Source: Nostoc sp. S4
GTDB taxonomy: Bacteria; Cyanobacteriota; Cyanobacteriia; Cyanobacteriales; Nostocaceae
DNA length: 64,000 nt
Direction: 5' to 3'
NCBI GenBank assembly: GCA_029379225.1
Contig: JAQYWR010000040.1
Span: forward strand, 1 to 64,000
This document shows, one piece after another, positions 24,531 through 33,474 of this stretch. The position numbers and the translations under genes are program-made. Below the pieces are notes generated by a model. That model worked only from the letters and a program-made list of their open reading frames with translations. It was not told the origin of the DNA and did not search any database. Every line of letters begins with the position of its first letter. Within the stretch, counting starts at the first letter, position 1.

Positions 24531-26512
24531 AATTGAAATCCTATTTTTGCAAGATTAATAATCCAGTTATTTAGGGATTTAGTCACATCCTTGCAGTCAG
24601 ATTCTTGATTACCAAGAATCCCTGTTTTACCTTTTGAATCCCACAAGTTTTGTTCTAAAATATGTTGTTGGTTAGGAAAATAAATCCCAAATAGTGCTTT
24701 GGCTATCTCTGTTTGATTTTTAAAAGCGTGACGAGATTCTAGTAACGATACATCTGCATGGATATGTCCCCAGTTGGCTTTTTCCCCTGTTTGTTTGTGG
24801 CGATCGCAATATCCTTGCAATACATCCTGCAAACACCACCAAGGACACACCCAGTCTAAGTAATTACCACCATTAAACAAGATGCGAATAGCCAAGCGAT
24901 CGCGTCCTTGATTTTTGGCATTTTTCTCGGTTTCTCGGCAATTTTGTAGTATATCTCGCTGGGGAACACCCGGTGCAGCCCAAACAAAACCGACACTAAC
25001 GCCAATTGGTATTTTATGTTTTTTCCATAAAACGTTCTTGTTATCTGAATTAAATTCGTAAAACCAATCAAGGCATTCTTGAGCCTTAAGTACAGGTTCC
25101 TTAAATAATTTTTCGGCTTCTATTTGATGAAGTCCTGCTTCTGCTAGTGCATCTTGTAAGCTTTGATCGTTATGATTTACTTTGATGATTTGAGCAAATT
25201 CATGTCTGAGTTCCAGAGAAATTTTTACATCTTTATGTAATCCCTTATCATTAAACTCTTGCTTAAATGCAGTTATTTCTTTTATTAATTTAGGTGCTGA
25301 TGTTAATACCTCATCACTTAAATATTTCACTAAGGTTTTGAGAAACCTTTTGTCAGGAGGAGTACGATAGAAAACACCCAAAAAATCATCACCTCCAGCA
25401 TAAATAATTCTACCTTTTCCAGTGCCATTTAAATGGGGCTTTAAAGTTTTTTCACTCCAATTTAGCATCGCATAGCTAAAATCATGAGTTGCTGTATCTG
25501 AGTTGATATTTGGATTTTTTGATAATTCTTTGAGATAGTCTCCAGCTTTATCACCATCACCTTGAAACCAGCCACTCCAACGATTATCAGGTTCTATTTT
25601 TTCTTGCTTTTTCTTTTTATTTAGCCTATTTAAATCGCGGTATGTTTCGGGAATTTCTTCCGTAGCGATGTCAACACGAGTTGCGATCGCCTCCAAAGTA
25701 ATTAAACGTTTAATCACTTCGGGAATACTCAATTCCTCATCAGGGTCAATAATTGCTGAACCATATTCAGTGATGATTTCGTCACGTTCTTGCTGATTAA
25801 TTTTGGTAAATCTATCTTCAAGAAATTTAATAAAACCTTTACCATATCTCTTAATTAGCCTGTCACGTATTTGATTATTTTTATTGAGTCCTTCTACAAT
25901 ATGCTCAATAAAGTTCTGACCAACTGCATAACTTAATTGCTTGTAAAACTCTTTAATTTCTGTTTTTTGAGCTTCATAATCGCAAGTTTTAGGATGATTA
26001 CTACCTAGACTAGGAATAGCGATCGCATCTGCACCAGATAAGGTTGAACTTTCCCCAGTCCAGTTAATCGCAGTCCAATTGCGCCGACGCTTGATTTCGT
26101 TTAAATTACCTCGTGCTATGGTAATTGTTTCACCTTGTCCCCAAAAAAACTCCCAAGTATAATTTGTCCATAAATTCCATGCTCGTCGCCAAGAATACTC
26201 CCAAGGAACATTATTTTCAATCCATTGGCGACAAGTTTGTGTAACATCACTCCAAGCAGAGTAAAAAACTTTCTCAACCTCCTTTTGAGGAAAATCACCT
26301 TTAATGATTATTTGGTTGGGAGTTCCTTGAGTCAGGTTGATAGTAGCTGGAGAAACTACCCAAAATCCTTTATCTCTAGCTTCCTCACAAATGGCGCTGG
26401 CTAGATAAGACAAGATAAAAGAACTACCGTACAAATCTCGTAACTTTCGAGATTTTTCGATAAACCCCTGAACGGGTGCAAAAGTAATGGCTGTGTAAAC
26501 TTCTTTGGTCAT
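24521..26512 (-). CDS. cmr2: Cas10/Cmr2 with active-site GGDD and no HD domain
   Basis: 663 aa, short for Cmr2, because it begins directly with the D1/palm region (ITFAPVQGFIEKSRKLRDL) and lacks the N-terminal HD nuclease domain. The palm motifs are intact: GDGD near residue 317 and YAGGDDFLG near 372. It should synthesise cyclic oligoadenylate on target RNA binding but not cut DNA. It is the first gene of the cmr operon proper, overlapping cmr3 by 10 bp. The CARF-RelE, TM-CARF and Csx3-AAA genes nearby fit a signalling-only complex. Confidence 0.92.
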   Translation of the reverse strand: MTKEVYTAITFAPVQGFIEKSRKLRDLYGSSFILSYLASAICEEARDKGFWVVSPATINLTQGTPNQIIIKGDFPQKEVEKVFYSAWSDVTQTCRQWIENNVPWEYSWRRAWNLWTNYTWEFFWGQGETITIARGNLNEIKRRRNWTAINWTGESSTLSGADAIAIPSLGSNHPKTCDYEAQKTEIKEFYKQLSYAVGQNFIEHIVEGLNKNNQIRDRLIKRYGKGFIKFLEDRFTKINQQERDEIITEYGSAIIDPDEELSIPEVIKRLITLEAIATRVDIATEEIPETYRDLNRLNKKKKQEKIEPDNRWSGWFQGDGDKAGDYLKELSKNPNINSDTATHDFSYAMLNWSEKTLKPHLNGTGKGRIIYAGGDDFLGVFYRTPPDKRFLKTLVKYLSDEVLTSAPKLIKEITAFKQEFNDKGLHKDVKISLELRHEFAQIIKVNHNDQSLQDALAEAGLHQIEAEKLFKEPVLKAQECLDWFYEFNSDNKNVLWKKHKIPIGVSVGFVWAAPGVPQRDILQNCRETEKNAKNQGRDRLAIRILFNGGNYLDWVCPWWCLQDVLQGYCDRHKQTGEKANWGHIHADVSLLESRHAFKNQTEIAKALFGIYFPNQQHILEQNLWDSKGKTGILGNQESDCKDVTKSLNNWIINLAKIGFQLCQ

Positions 26513-26639
26513 AGTTAAAATGGTTCAACGCCAGAGTTTGAACAATCAAATTTACAGTATGAATAAAAGAGAACGATTCCGCAATATTACTTCCCAGAGT
26601 AGTCGCTTTTATCACCAAAAAACGCTAATTTAGGATGAA

Positions 26640-27605
26640 TTAACACTTTGTCAAATGAATTAACACCTCAGCTAAAATCTTTACCATCGGACGAGTTGAG
26701 AGATTATCTCCTCGCTTTAAACCATGCACGCTACCAGTAAGTAAAGGTGCCGTTTCTAACAGCTTATTTGTCCTTTCTTGCCAACTATTAGGAAGAATAA
26801 CTTCATCTTGTTGTGCATCTAATTGACTGTGAATCTTGGCAATTACCTTCAATCCTAGCTTCTGACAAAATTCTTCCCACTCAATAAACTTGTCTGCTTT
26901 TCCTGACAAAATAACTGCATGACTAGCTGGCTGCATAATTAGCTGATTTTCTGGTGAAGTTTTACCACCAACATCAATAATATTAATTAACTGATTAGCA
27001 CTGCTTACCCACTTGGCTGCTTCTTTGGCAAATTCTGGGGTAATATCACCTTTATTGATGTATTTGGCAGATATAGCTAATTCTTCGTTATTTTCATAAG
27101 TTTCTTGATGCCATGACCCTTCCCCATCAGGACAAGCAGTGATTATATAGGGATAAGGCGCGCCCAGTTTACTCAAAATCGCCCGTTTTAAACCGTCTCG
27201 TAAACAAGATTTACCAGAACGCGGCGGTCCACATAATACAACTTTGACAATTGAACGGACTGGTTGCGGTTCTTTGGTTTCGATTAAATCTCCAATCTTA
27301 TATTCTGTAGAACCGTGAGAAATGGTAACAATATAGGTTTTATACCCTGGCGTGCCAATCTTTGGGTCAAGTACACCGATCGCCTGATATAAGTGAGCTA
27401 GTTTATGAGCCATCACATAAGCCACAGGAACAGATTGCGGCCCGTCAATCAGAATACGATTCCCCCCTGGAATTTGTCCAGAGTCAATCATCTGCTCTAA
27501 TAATTCCAGAGCGTCGCGCACAATGCGATCGCCCTGAGCTGGTAAGACTCGATTAAATCCCACTCGTAACACTTCGCCTTCTAATCCGATTTGGTAGCTG
27601 TGCAT
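26640..27605 (-). CDS. csx3: Csx3-AAA fusion (probable ring nuclease/signal regulator)
   Basis: 321 aa. Residues 1 to about 105 are a Csx3 (Crn3) domain, with the LIDGPQSVPVAYVMAHKLAH helix and the YIVTISHGSTEYKIGDLI terminal motif. A P-loop domain follows (VVLCGPPRSGKSCLRDGL, about residues 129-146, and a NIIDVGGKTSPENQL switch-like segment). Csx3 domains degrade cyclic tetra-adenylate, and the fused AAA form is found in cyanobacterial type III loci. It lies 127 bp upstream of cas10 on the same strand and is probably the first gene of the operon. It would limit or end the cOA signal. Confidence 0.85.
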   Translation of the reverse strand: MHSYQIGLEGEVLRVGFNRVLPAQGDRIVRDALELLEQMIDSGQIPGGNRILIDGPQSVPVAYVMAHKLAHLYQAIGVLDPKIGTPGYKTYIVTISHGSTEYKIGDLIETKEPQPVRSIVKVVLCGPPRSGKSCLRDGLKRAILSKLGAPYPYIITACPDGEGSWHQETYENNEELAISAKYINKGDITPEFAKEAAKWVSSANQLINIIDVGGKTSPENQLIMQPASHAVILSGKADKFIEWEEFCQKLGLKVIAKIHSQLDAQQDEVILPNSWQERTNKLLETAPLLTGSVHGLKRGDNLSTRPMVKILAEVLIHLTKC

Positions 27606-27649
27606 AGATGATTCTGTCCGTCAAAGAACAGTTTTACTATCGCATAGGT

Positions 27650-27669
27650 ATGGAAAAGGGGTTTTCCAT
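27650..27669. promoter_or_regulatory. Palindromic operator candidate in the divergent promoter region
   Basis: Perfect inverted repeat ATGGAAAA-GGGG-TTTTCCAT centred in the 112-bp gap between the csx3-cmr operon and the WYL regulator gene. It is the best candidate binding site for that regulator. Confidence 0.55.
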
Positions 27670-27717
27670 GTTGGGATAAATTGGAGTTGTTACTTATCGA
27701 AGAGAAAGTGAGGGTGT

Positions 27718-29271
27718 ATGCGTCCCCAGTTTGATTATCCTCCGACAGTTGAACTGTTGCAGATTTTGGCTCAGGGCAATAATTTGAAACAACACCTCCC
27801 AAAAGCGTTACGGTTATGGGTGATTTTGCGATCGCTTTACGGTCAGGATAATGATGTAGTTAGAAAGAATCTAAGCGATCGTTTTAGTTATGAAGACTGG
27901 TACAAAGAGTTTTTTACCGAAACTAAAAAATTCTCTACAGACAATAAAGTTTATCACAATGCGCGAGATCAAAAACCCCCCTTTCACGATTCTGATTGTC
28001 CTTGTGCTAAATCTTTAGCCTATTGGTTATTTGAATCAGAATTAACACTACCAAAACCAGAATGGGTGCAATCATTTTTAGAAGTTTATCCCATGAAACC
28101 AGAAGATTTAGAAATTTTTTTAGTGACTGGTAAAAATCCTGAGATTGAAAATAATAAGCCCAAAAAACAATTGCCAAATGCTAGTAGCAAAACTAGCAAA
28201 CGCAAATATACCGAGCCATTTCCTAATGGTCGATTGTTTGCTATAACACGTAGAAGTTTACAGGATAATGATTTTGCTACTTTAGTAGAATTAGGTTGGT
28301 TAGAAAATCAGAAAAATCAAGCAGGTAAAATTCTGACTAACCATTACTGCAAAGTGAAAACATTTCCCTCAATATCAAGCTCTAAAAATTATGTCTTACC
28401 CAGTCATTTTATTCCTCAAGTTGACTTCACAGAAATTTCTGATACTTATTTTCAACCCATCAACGGAACTCAACGATTTTTTATGCACGTTGAATATGTT
28501 GTTTCCAGAGATGGAATCGATCGGGTAGGAAAATGGAAAGATGAACTCAAAAGAATCTGGGAGAGAATGCCTGTAAATCCTATTCAAATTCTTTATGATA
28601 GTGCCAGTTTGTCTAGAGAAGCATCTCGGATAGTTTATCCAGTGTGTATCTATTATTTTCAGCGTGCTACCTATCTCTGTGCCTTTGGTGAAACTCTAAA
28701 AAATAAAAGGAATCTTAACTGGCATAATTATCGATTAGATCGCGTTCAAAAATTAAGAGAATTAGATTGGTTAAATCCAAGTATCCCAGCAGACTTACGC
28801 CACCTTCATGATACCAATCAACTCGAACAACCAGAGTATATTCTTGATAAAATATCAGCAGCTTGGGGTCTTGATTTTTACAAGCAAAGCCGCAAAATGC
28901 TAATCCGTTTCAACCAAGATTTTTCACAAAGTTATATTAAAAATAGTTTTCGTCACGAAACTTTTAAGTTTCTGAATGACAAACAAGAATTTATTCAATT
29001 TATTCGAGAGTATAAACCCAACGAACAAGAGAAAAAACTCCTTAAAGAAATTCTTCAAGATTTACCTGAAGATATTGATTACCTATATTATCCCTACGCT
29101 TATTATACGGCTGATTATCGCATAGATGAGAGCAACATTATTGATAATACTGTCATGATGCGATTGCGAGCTTGGGGACCGAAGGTAGAAGTATTATTAC
29201 CTGGAGAATTACGCTCCCGCATGGCAAATGATATTCAAGAAACTTGGAAACTCTACCACAATCAAAGTTAA
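27718..29271 (+). CDS. CRISPR-associated WYL-type regulator (TIGR03985-like)
   Basis: 517 aa. It resembles the cyanobacterial CRISPR-associated family TIGR03985. The C-terminal half has WYL-domain features (RATYLCAFGE, NWHNYRLDRVQKL, then a WCX-like MRLRAWGPKVEVLLPGELR) that bind ligands in transcription regulators. The first 120 residues hold a helical region with a CPCAKSLAYWLFE stretch. It is divergent from the csx3-cmr operon across a palindrome, so it probably controls that operon. The HD hydrolase gene follows after 23 bp. Confidence 0.75.
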   Translation: MRPQFDYPPTVELLQILAQGNNLKQHLPKALRLWVILRSLYGQDNDVVRKNLSDRFSYEDWYKEFFTETKKFSTDNKVYHNARDQKPPFHDSDCPCAKSLAYWLFESELTLPKPEWVQSFLEVYPMKPEDLEIFLVTGKNPEIENNKPKKQLPNASSKTSKRKYTEPFPNGRLFAITRRSLQDNDFATLVELGWLENQKNQAGKILTNHYCKVKTFPSISSSKNYVLPSHFIPQVDFTEISDTYFQPINGTQRFFMHVEYVVSRDGIDRVGKWKDELKRIWERMPVNPIQILYDSASLSREASRIVYPVCIYYFQRATYLCAFGETLKNKRNLNWHNYRLDRVQKLRELDWLNPSIPADLRHLHDTNQLEQPEYILDKISAAWGLDFYKQSRKMLIRFNQDFSQSYIKNSFRHETFKFLNDKQEFIQFIREYKPNEQEKKLLKEILQDLPEDIDYLYYPYAYYTADYRIDESNIIDNTVMMRLRAWGPKVEVLLPGELRSRMANDIQETWKLYHNQS

Positions 29272-29294
29272 CATCAATAACCGCGAGAAAATCA

Positions 29295-29873
29295 ATGAGT
29301 TCAAACACCTTAGAAAAACCCAATTTAACTTCCCGCTTTGAGTCAGCCTTAGTTTATGCAACTCGTCTTCATGCTAACCAAGTGAGAAAAGGCAGTAACA
29401 TTCCCTACATTAGTCACCTGTTGAGTGTCGCAGCATTAGTTTTAGAAGATGGTGGTTCAGAAGATGAAGCGATTGCGGCTCTACTCCATGATGCTATAGA
29501 AGACCAAGGTGGTGCAAAAACTCGTGAAGAAATTCGTCAAAAATTTGGAGAGAAAGTAGTCAATATTGTTGATGGGTGTACTGAATCAGAAGTTATCCCC
29601 AAACCTCCTTGGAAAGAACGTAAACAAGAATATCTAATCAGAATGCAGTATGCTTCTCCTGAAGTTCGGCGAGTTTCGCAAGCTGATAAATTGCACAATG
29701 CTCGTTCAATTTTAGCCGATTGGTATCGAGACAAAGAAGCTGTTTGGAAGAAATTCAAAGGTGGTAAGGAGGGAACACTCTGGTACTATCGCAGTTTATT
29801 AGCCGTGTATCAAGGAACTGGATCGAGTTTTCTGAGTAATGAATTAGAGAGAGTAATTATACTTTTAGAATGA
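29295..29873 (+). CDS. HD-domain phosphohydrolase (SpoT/MESH1-like)
   Basis: 192 aa from the ATG at 29295. RelA/SpoT-type HD hydrolase pattern: ATRLHANQVRKGSNIPYISHLL, the HD doublet in ALLHDAIEDQGG, and KLHNARSI. Stand-alone enzymes of this type remove the 3'-pyrophosphate of ppGpp or act on other nucleotides. It has no synthetase domain. Tight spacing behind the WYL regulator suggests one transcript and hence a possible link to the CRISPR signalling system. Confidence 0.82.
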   Translation: MSSNTLEKPNLTSRFESALVYATRLHANQVRKGSNIPYISHLLSVAALVLEDGGSEDEAIAALLHDAIEDQGGAKTREEIRQKFGEKVVNIVDGCTESEVIPKPPWKERKQEYLIRMQYASPEVRRVSQADKLHNARSILADWYRDKEAVWKKFKGGKEGTLWYYRSLLAVYQGTGSSFLSNELERVIILLE

Positions 29874-30162
29874 ATGGCACTAAGTTAAGCGCAAACCCCT
29901 GATATAACTGGCTTTTCGGTGTGGGGTTGCAGGTATTGGGGCATTAAGAAGATGTTGAACTCTAGGACACAATTAAAATTCAATTGTCATAAACACTACA
30001 CCCTACCCCCAATACCCTGCCCTGACGAGGTTTTACCTTTTCTTAGTGCCATTCAAATCTATGCCGAAATTACCCCAAAAATCTTAGTAGGCTTTGGAAA
30101 TAAGCCCTATAACTAGCATTCAAAAAGGGGTTAAAAGCCCTATAATGGTTATATTCACTTCA
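29874..30162. other. Intergenic spacer
   Basis: A 289-bp spacer after the HD hydrolase gene. I see no gene or clear terminator. Confidence 0.5.
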
Positions 30163-30234
<72 letters not shown>

Positions 30235-30609
30235 ACACCCATGAATTACTATGTTACCAATCTTTTATCTAAATTTCCATCCTTTGAGTGAATAAATTTT
30301 TTATTTTTGACTAGGTAAGAGATTATATACTAGCTGAGTGCAATCAATACATCATAAGCCCAATACAGTATTTAAAAGACTCAGTTAGTAGTTGTCTGTT
30401 AATTATGACAGTGCGATCGCAACTGCTGCAACCAAGGTATGAGTTATGAGTTTTAATTCCTTACTCCTCACTCTTGGCTTGTTACATCATGTCTGCCTAA
30501 TCACTTATGATTACCGTATCTGTGCAAAAATCCTAAAAGTCTTTTTCCCCCTGCTCCCTGCCCCCTGCCCCCTGCCCTCTAAATGATAAGTCTTCAACCG
30601 GACATGATA
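30235..30609. other. Intergenic spacer with dispersed repeats
   Basis: It contains an 85-bp sequence (30486-30575: CATGTCTGCCTAATCACTTATGA onward) that recurs inverted at 58575-58654, plus a CTGCCCCCTGCCCC tract at 30549-30580. No gene seen. Confidence 0.5.
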
Positions 30610-31200
30610 TTACACCTTCACTTCATCAGCAAAATTACTCCACCGGAGAAAGTGAAATGGTCCGGCTATGGAACCCCAGAGACGTTCGTCGGTGTCTAAG
30701 TCCCTTCCTCGGTCGAGACTAAAAAATTCTTTAGCGTCAATCTCAAATTCGTTATCAAGATAAGTATTTTTACCATCACGAACGACAATACAGCCTTTAC
30801 CAGGTTCAACCTTACCTTTGAAGCTATCACCTGTCCACTCTACAACCATATTGCAACCTGGCATTTTTTCTAATTGATCGAGGGATAAAACTTTTAGACG
30901 TTCGGGGTCACGGGATGCGCCGTAAAATTTTTGTTCTTCCTTAAGTGTGTAGTGTTCGATGAGAATGTGGTTGTCTGACTCGATCAAGTTCATCACCCGC
31001 ATTCGGTAGGGTTGATTGAGCATAAAATGATAAGCTTGTTCGAGAAACAAGCTGACGCCTGAGAACAATTCCCAGGGTAAAGGACGGATACAAACACGAA
31101 TGTGGGCATAAAAAGGCGGATTTTCAAAAGCTTGTTCTTGATTGCTAAAGTCAGCGGCCATCCAGCGGGCTAAAGTGGCTATATCAGTAGAATGAGTCAT
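30610..31200 (-). CDS. cpcT: Phycobiliprotein chromophore lyase CpcT
   Basis: 196 aa from the ATG at 31200. CpcT/CpeT family: ATLARWMAADFSNQEQAFENP opening, VCIRPLPWELFSGVSLFLEQAY and QPYRMRVMNLI core. It attaches phycocyanobilin to Cys-153 of the phycocyanin beta subunit, in the cytoplasm before phycobilisome assembly. Monocistronic by position. Confidence 0.88.
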   Translation of the reverse strand: MTHSTDIATLARWMAADFSNQEQAFENPPFYAHIRVCIRPLPWELFSGVSLFLEQAYHFMLNQPYRMRVMNLIESDNHILIEHYTLKEEQKFYGASRDPERLKVLSLDQLEKMPGCNMVVEWTGDSFKGKVEPGKGCIVVRDGKNTYLDNEFEIDAKEFFSLDRGRDLDTDERLWGSIAGPFHFLRWSNFADEVKV

Positions 31201-31426
31201 TACAGACAAACAATTAGTTATTTAAAAATTATCTTGAAGTATTGTAGACCTTGCTAATGGTAATAGGGAATGGCAATTAGAGAGTGGGGATAATTGTTAA
31301 TCTTTTATGCGTCAAACAAGTTGGCAGGGTTGAGAGCAGGAAATAGTAAGTTATGGGAGATTAACATAAATACCAATGCCCAATGCCCTGTTTGGCCAAT
31401 TCCCGATTCAAGAAGGTAAAGTTACT

Positions 31427-32662
31427 ATGCTACAGCGCTTAATTGTCATTGTTACTATTAGTATACTTTTTAGCAGTTCTTTGGCGCTAGCAGAAAGTAA
31501 AAAGCCCAAACCACCAGATAAATTTCCTCCTAATCCGCTAGAATTTACCACACCCGATCCACTTTTACCACGATCGCCCAAGGATAAAAAGCCGTTACCG
31601 TTAACTCCTGAAGAACGGCAAAGGTTAGAACCAGCATTAGATAAGTTAAACCAAGAAGCTGCGGCGAAACTGCAAGCAGGGGATGAAGTTGCGGCCTTTG
31701 AAATTTGGAACCGAGAACTCCGCTTGCGGCGCTTTTTGGGTTCTTTAGCAGAGGTGCAAGCATTATCACGAGTTGGTGCGATCGCTTGGAATCAAAACGA
31801 CCGTCAAGAAGTAGTATATATTACTCAACGATTGCAAGCAATTCAAAAGCAAACCCAGTCTCAGAAAAAATCTAGCGAAATTGATTTAGAACTATGGCGA
31901 TCGCTAGGTCAAGCTTACCAAAATGTGCGATCGCCTAAACAGGCTGTAGAAGCTTATAACCAAGTTTTGCTAGCAGTTCGACAACAAAAAGATACCGCAG
32001 CATTAGTAGAAACTCTCAAGACAATTGGAGAACTGCATCTGAGTTGGTTTGATTATCGCCAAGCTGCATCAGTATACGAGGAATTGTTGAGTTTAGCTAC
32101 TTCCCAAGGGGAATATGTAAACGAGGTCACATATCTACAACAATTGGCAGAGATTTACGCGCAGACACAACAACCGCAGCAGTCAATAAATATACTTAAC
32201 AAATTAGCAGAAATTTACACTAATGAAAATAATTTGATTAAGATACCAGATTTAAAGCTTGCGATCGCTTCAGATTACGAATCTCTAGGGAAGACTAATC
32301 CTAGTTTACTGGTAGAGGCTTTTAAAAATTATCAAGAAGCTTATACTACAGCTTGGCAATTACAAGAGTTTGTTCGTGCTGGTGAAGCTTTGCAGAAGAT
32401 AATTGCGCTGTACCGTTCTCAAGGACAAATAGATGAGGCTTTAGAGGCTAGCCAAATTCTTGTAGATACACAAACCCAAGCCGCCAACTTTTACGAGGTG
32501 ATGCAAGCTTATGACGAAATTGGGCAATTGTATTTACAACGCAAACAATATCCTCAAGCACTAACAGCTTTTCAAAAAGGGTTACAACTAGCGCAACAAC
32601 TCAAACATCAAGAAGCATACTTTACCGAACAAATTAAAAAAGTGCCGAAAGCAAATTTTTAA
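31427..32662 (+). CDS. TPR-repeat protein with signal peptide
   Basis: 411 aa from the ATG at 31427, which has GAAGG upstream. A signal peptide (MLQRLIVIVTISILFSSSLALAE) is followed by a Pro-rich segment and then at least six tetratricopeptide-like helix pairs from about residue 75 to the end (ALSRVGAIAWNQND, SLGQAYQNVRSPKQAVEAY, IGQLYLQRKQYPQALTAFQK). Probably a periplasmic or lipid-side scaffold. Function unknown. Confidence 0.75.
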   Translation: MLQRLIVIVTISILFSSSLALAESKKPKPPDKFPPNPLEFTTPDPLLPRSPKDKKPLPLTPEERQRLEPALDKLNQEAAAKLQAGDEVAAFEIWNRELRLRRFLGSLAEVQALSRVGAIAWNQNDRQEVVYITQRLQAIQKQTQSQKKSSEIDLELWRSLGQAYQNVRSPKQAVEAYNQVLLAVRQQKDTAALVETLKTIGELHLSWFDYRQAASVYEELLSLATSQGEYVNEVTYLQQLAEIYAQTQQPQQSINILNKLAEIYTNENNLIKIPDLKLAIASDYESLGKTNPSLLVEAFKNYQEAYTTAWQLQEFVRAGEALQKIIALYRSQGQIDEALEASQILVDTQTQAANFYEVMQAYDEIGQLYLQRKQYPQALTAFQKGLQLAQQLKHQEAYFTEQIKKVPKANF

Positions 32663-32739
32663 GAAGAATTCAGTCATCATAATTCAGTTGGGTAAAGAAT
32701 AGGTGAGGTAATTCTGAATTTGATAAGATAAGTAGGTTT

Positions 32740-33474
32740 ATGGAGCCACAACTACAAAATTGGGTTAATTTCTGTCGATATTATTCAGGAGACTTGTTTG
32801 GGACTTGGACTAGATATTTATTAAAGGAAAAATCTAGAGAATCTTTCCAATGTATTAGAAGCTTTTGTGCCAAAGATGATTGCAGTGAGATTTCTCATCA
32901 GAATCATTATATTTATGCCGATGGCACTCGCGAGTCAAAAACTTTTAGTCCTTACTTAAAACCAATCACGAAAGGCTTGTTTTTAGACACTTGCTTTTCC
33001 TGGGGGTCTACAAGAATAGAACCAGGCATCTGCTTTTATTTTGATACGTGTTTAAGAGATGAAGATAGGCGTGCGAGTGCGATCGCCAGATATGATGAAA
33101 GTGGCTCTCTACAACGAATTACTATTTTGATAGAACATTTAAGCAGCTTTGCTGAAAGTTATTCTATTTCTCAAGTGAATAACGAGAACAATAACTGGCA
33201 AGGAATCCTTATAAAGATGACACCTGATTGGATAGTCTACCCAAAAACTGCAACTTCATGGATGCAACTTCATGAACTATCAGAGAATAACCTTACTATA
33301 CACTTGAATGATGGGGTATCTGTCAGTTTTCCGCAATATATAGAAAATGATGATACGTTTTTTTTGGCAATGGATTGGCTAAGTAGTCATACTTTATTGC
33401 AACGTGCTATTCGCCATTACAATCCATCAGGTTTTACAAGTTTAACCCTCGAAGTATTCACTCCAGCTAACTAA
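32740..33474 (+). CDS. Conserved cyanobacterial hypothetical protein (DUF3598-like)
   Basis: 244 aa with no signal peptide. Beta-rich with the opening NWVNFCRYYSGDLFGTWTRYL and repeated strands typical of calycin-like or DUF3598 proteins. The assignment is by general resemblance only. It lies 77 bp after the TPR gene on the same strand. Confidence 0.5.
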   Translation: MEPQLQNWVNFCRYYSGDLFGTWTRYLLKEKSRESFQCIRSFCAKDDCSEISHQNHYIYADGTRESKTFSPYLKPITKGLFLDTCFSWGSTRIEPGICFYFDTCLRDEDRRASAIARYDESGSLQRITILIEHLSSFAESYSISQVNNENNNWQGILIKMTPDWIVYPKTATSWMQLHELSENNLTIHLNDGVSVSFPQYIENDDTFFLAMDWLSSHTLLQRAIRHYNPSGFTSLTLEVFTPAN

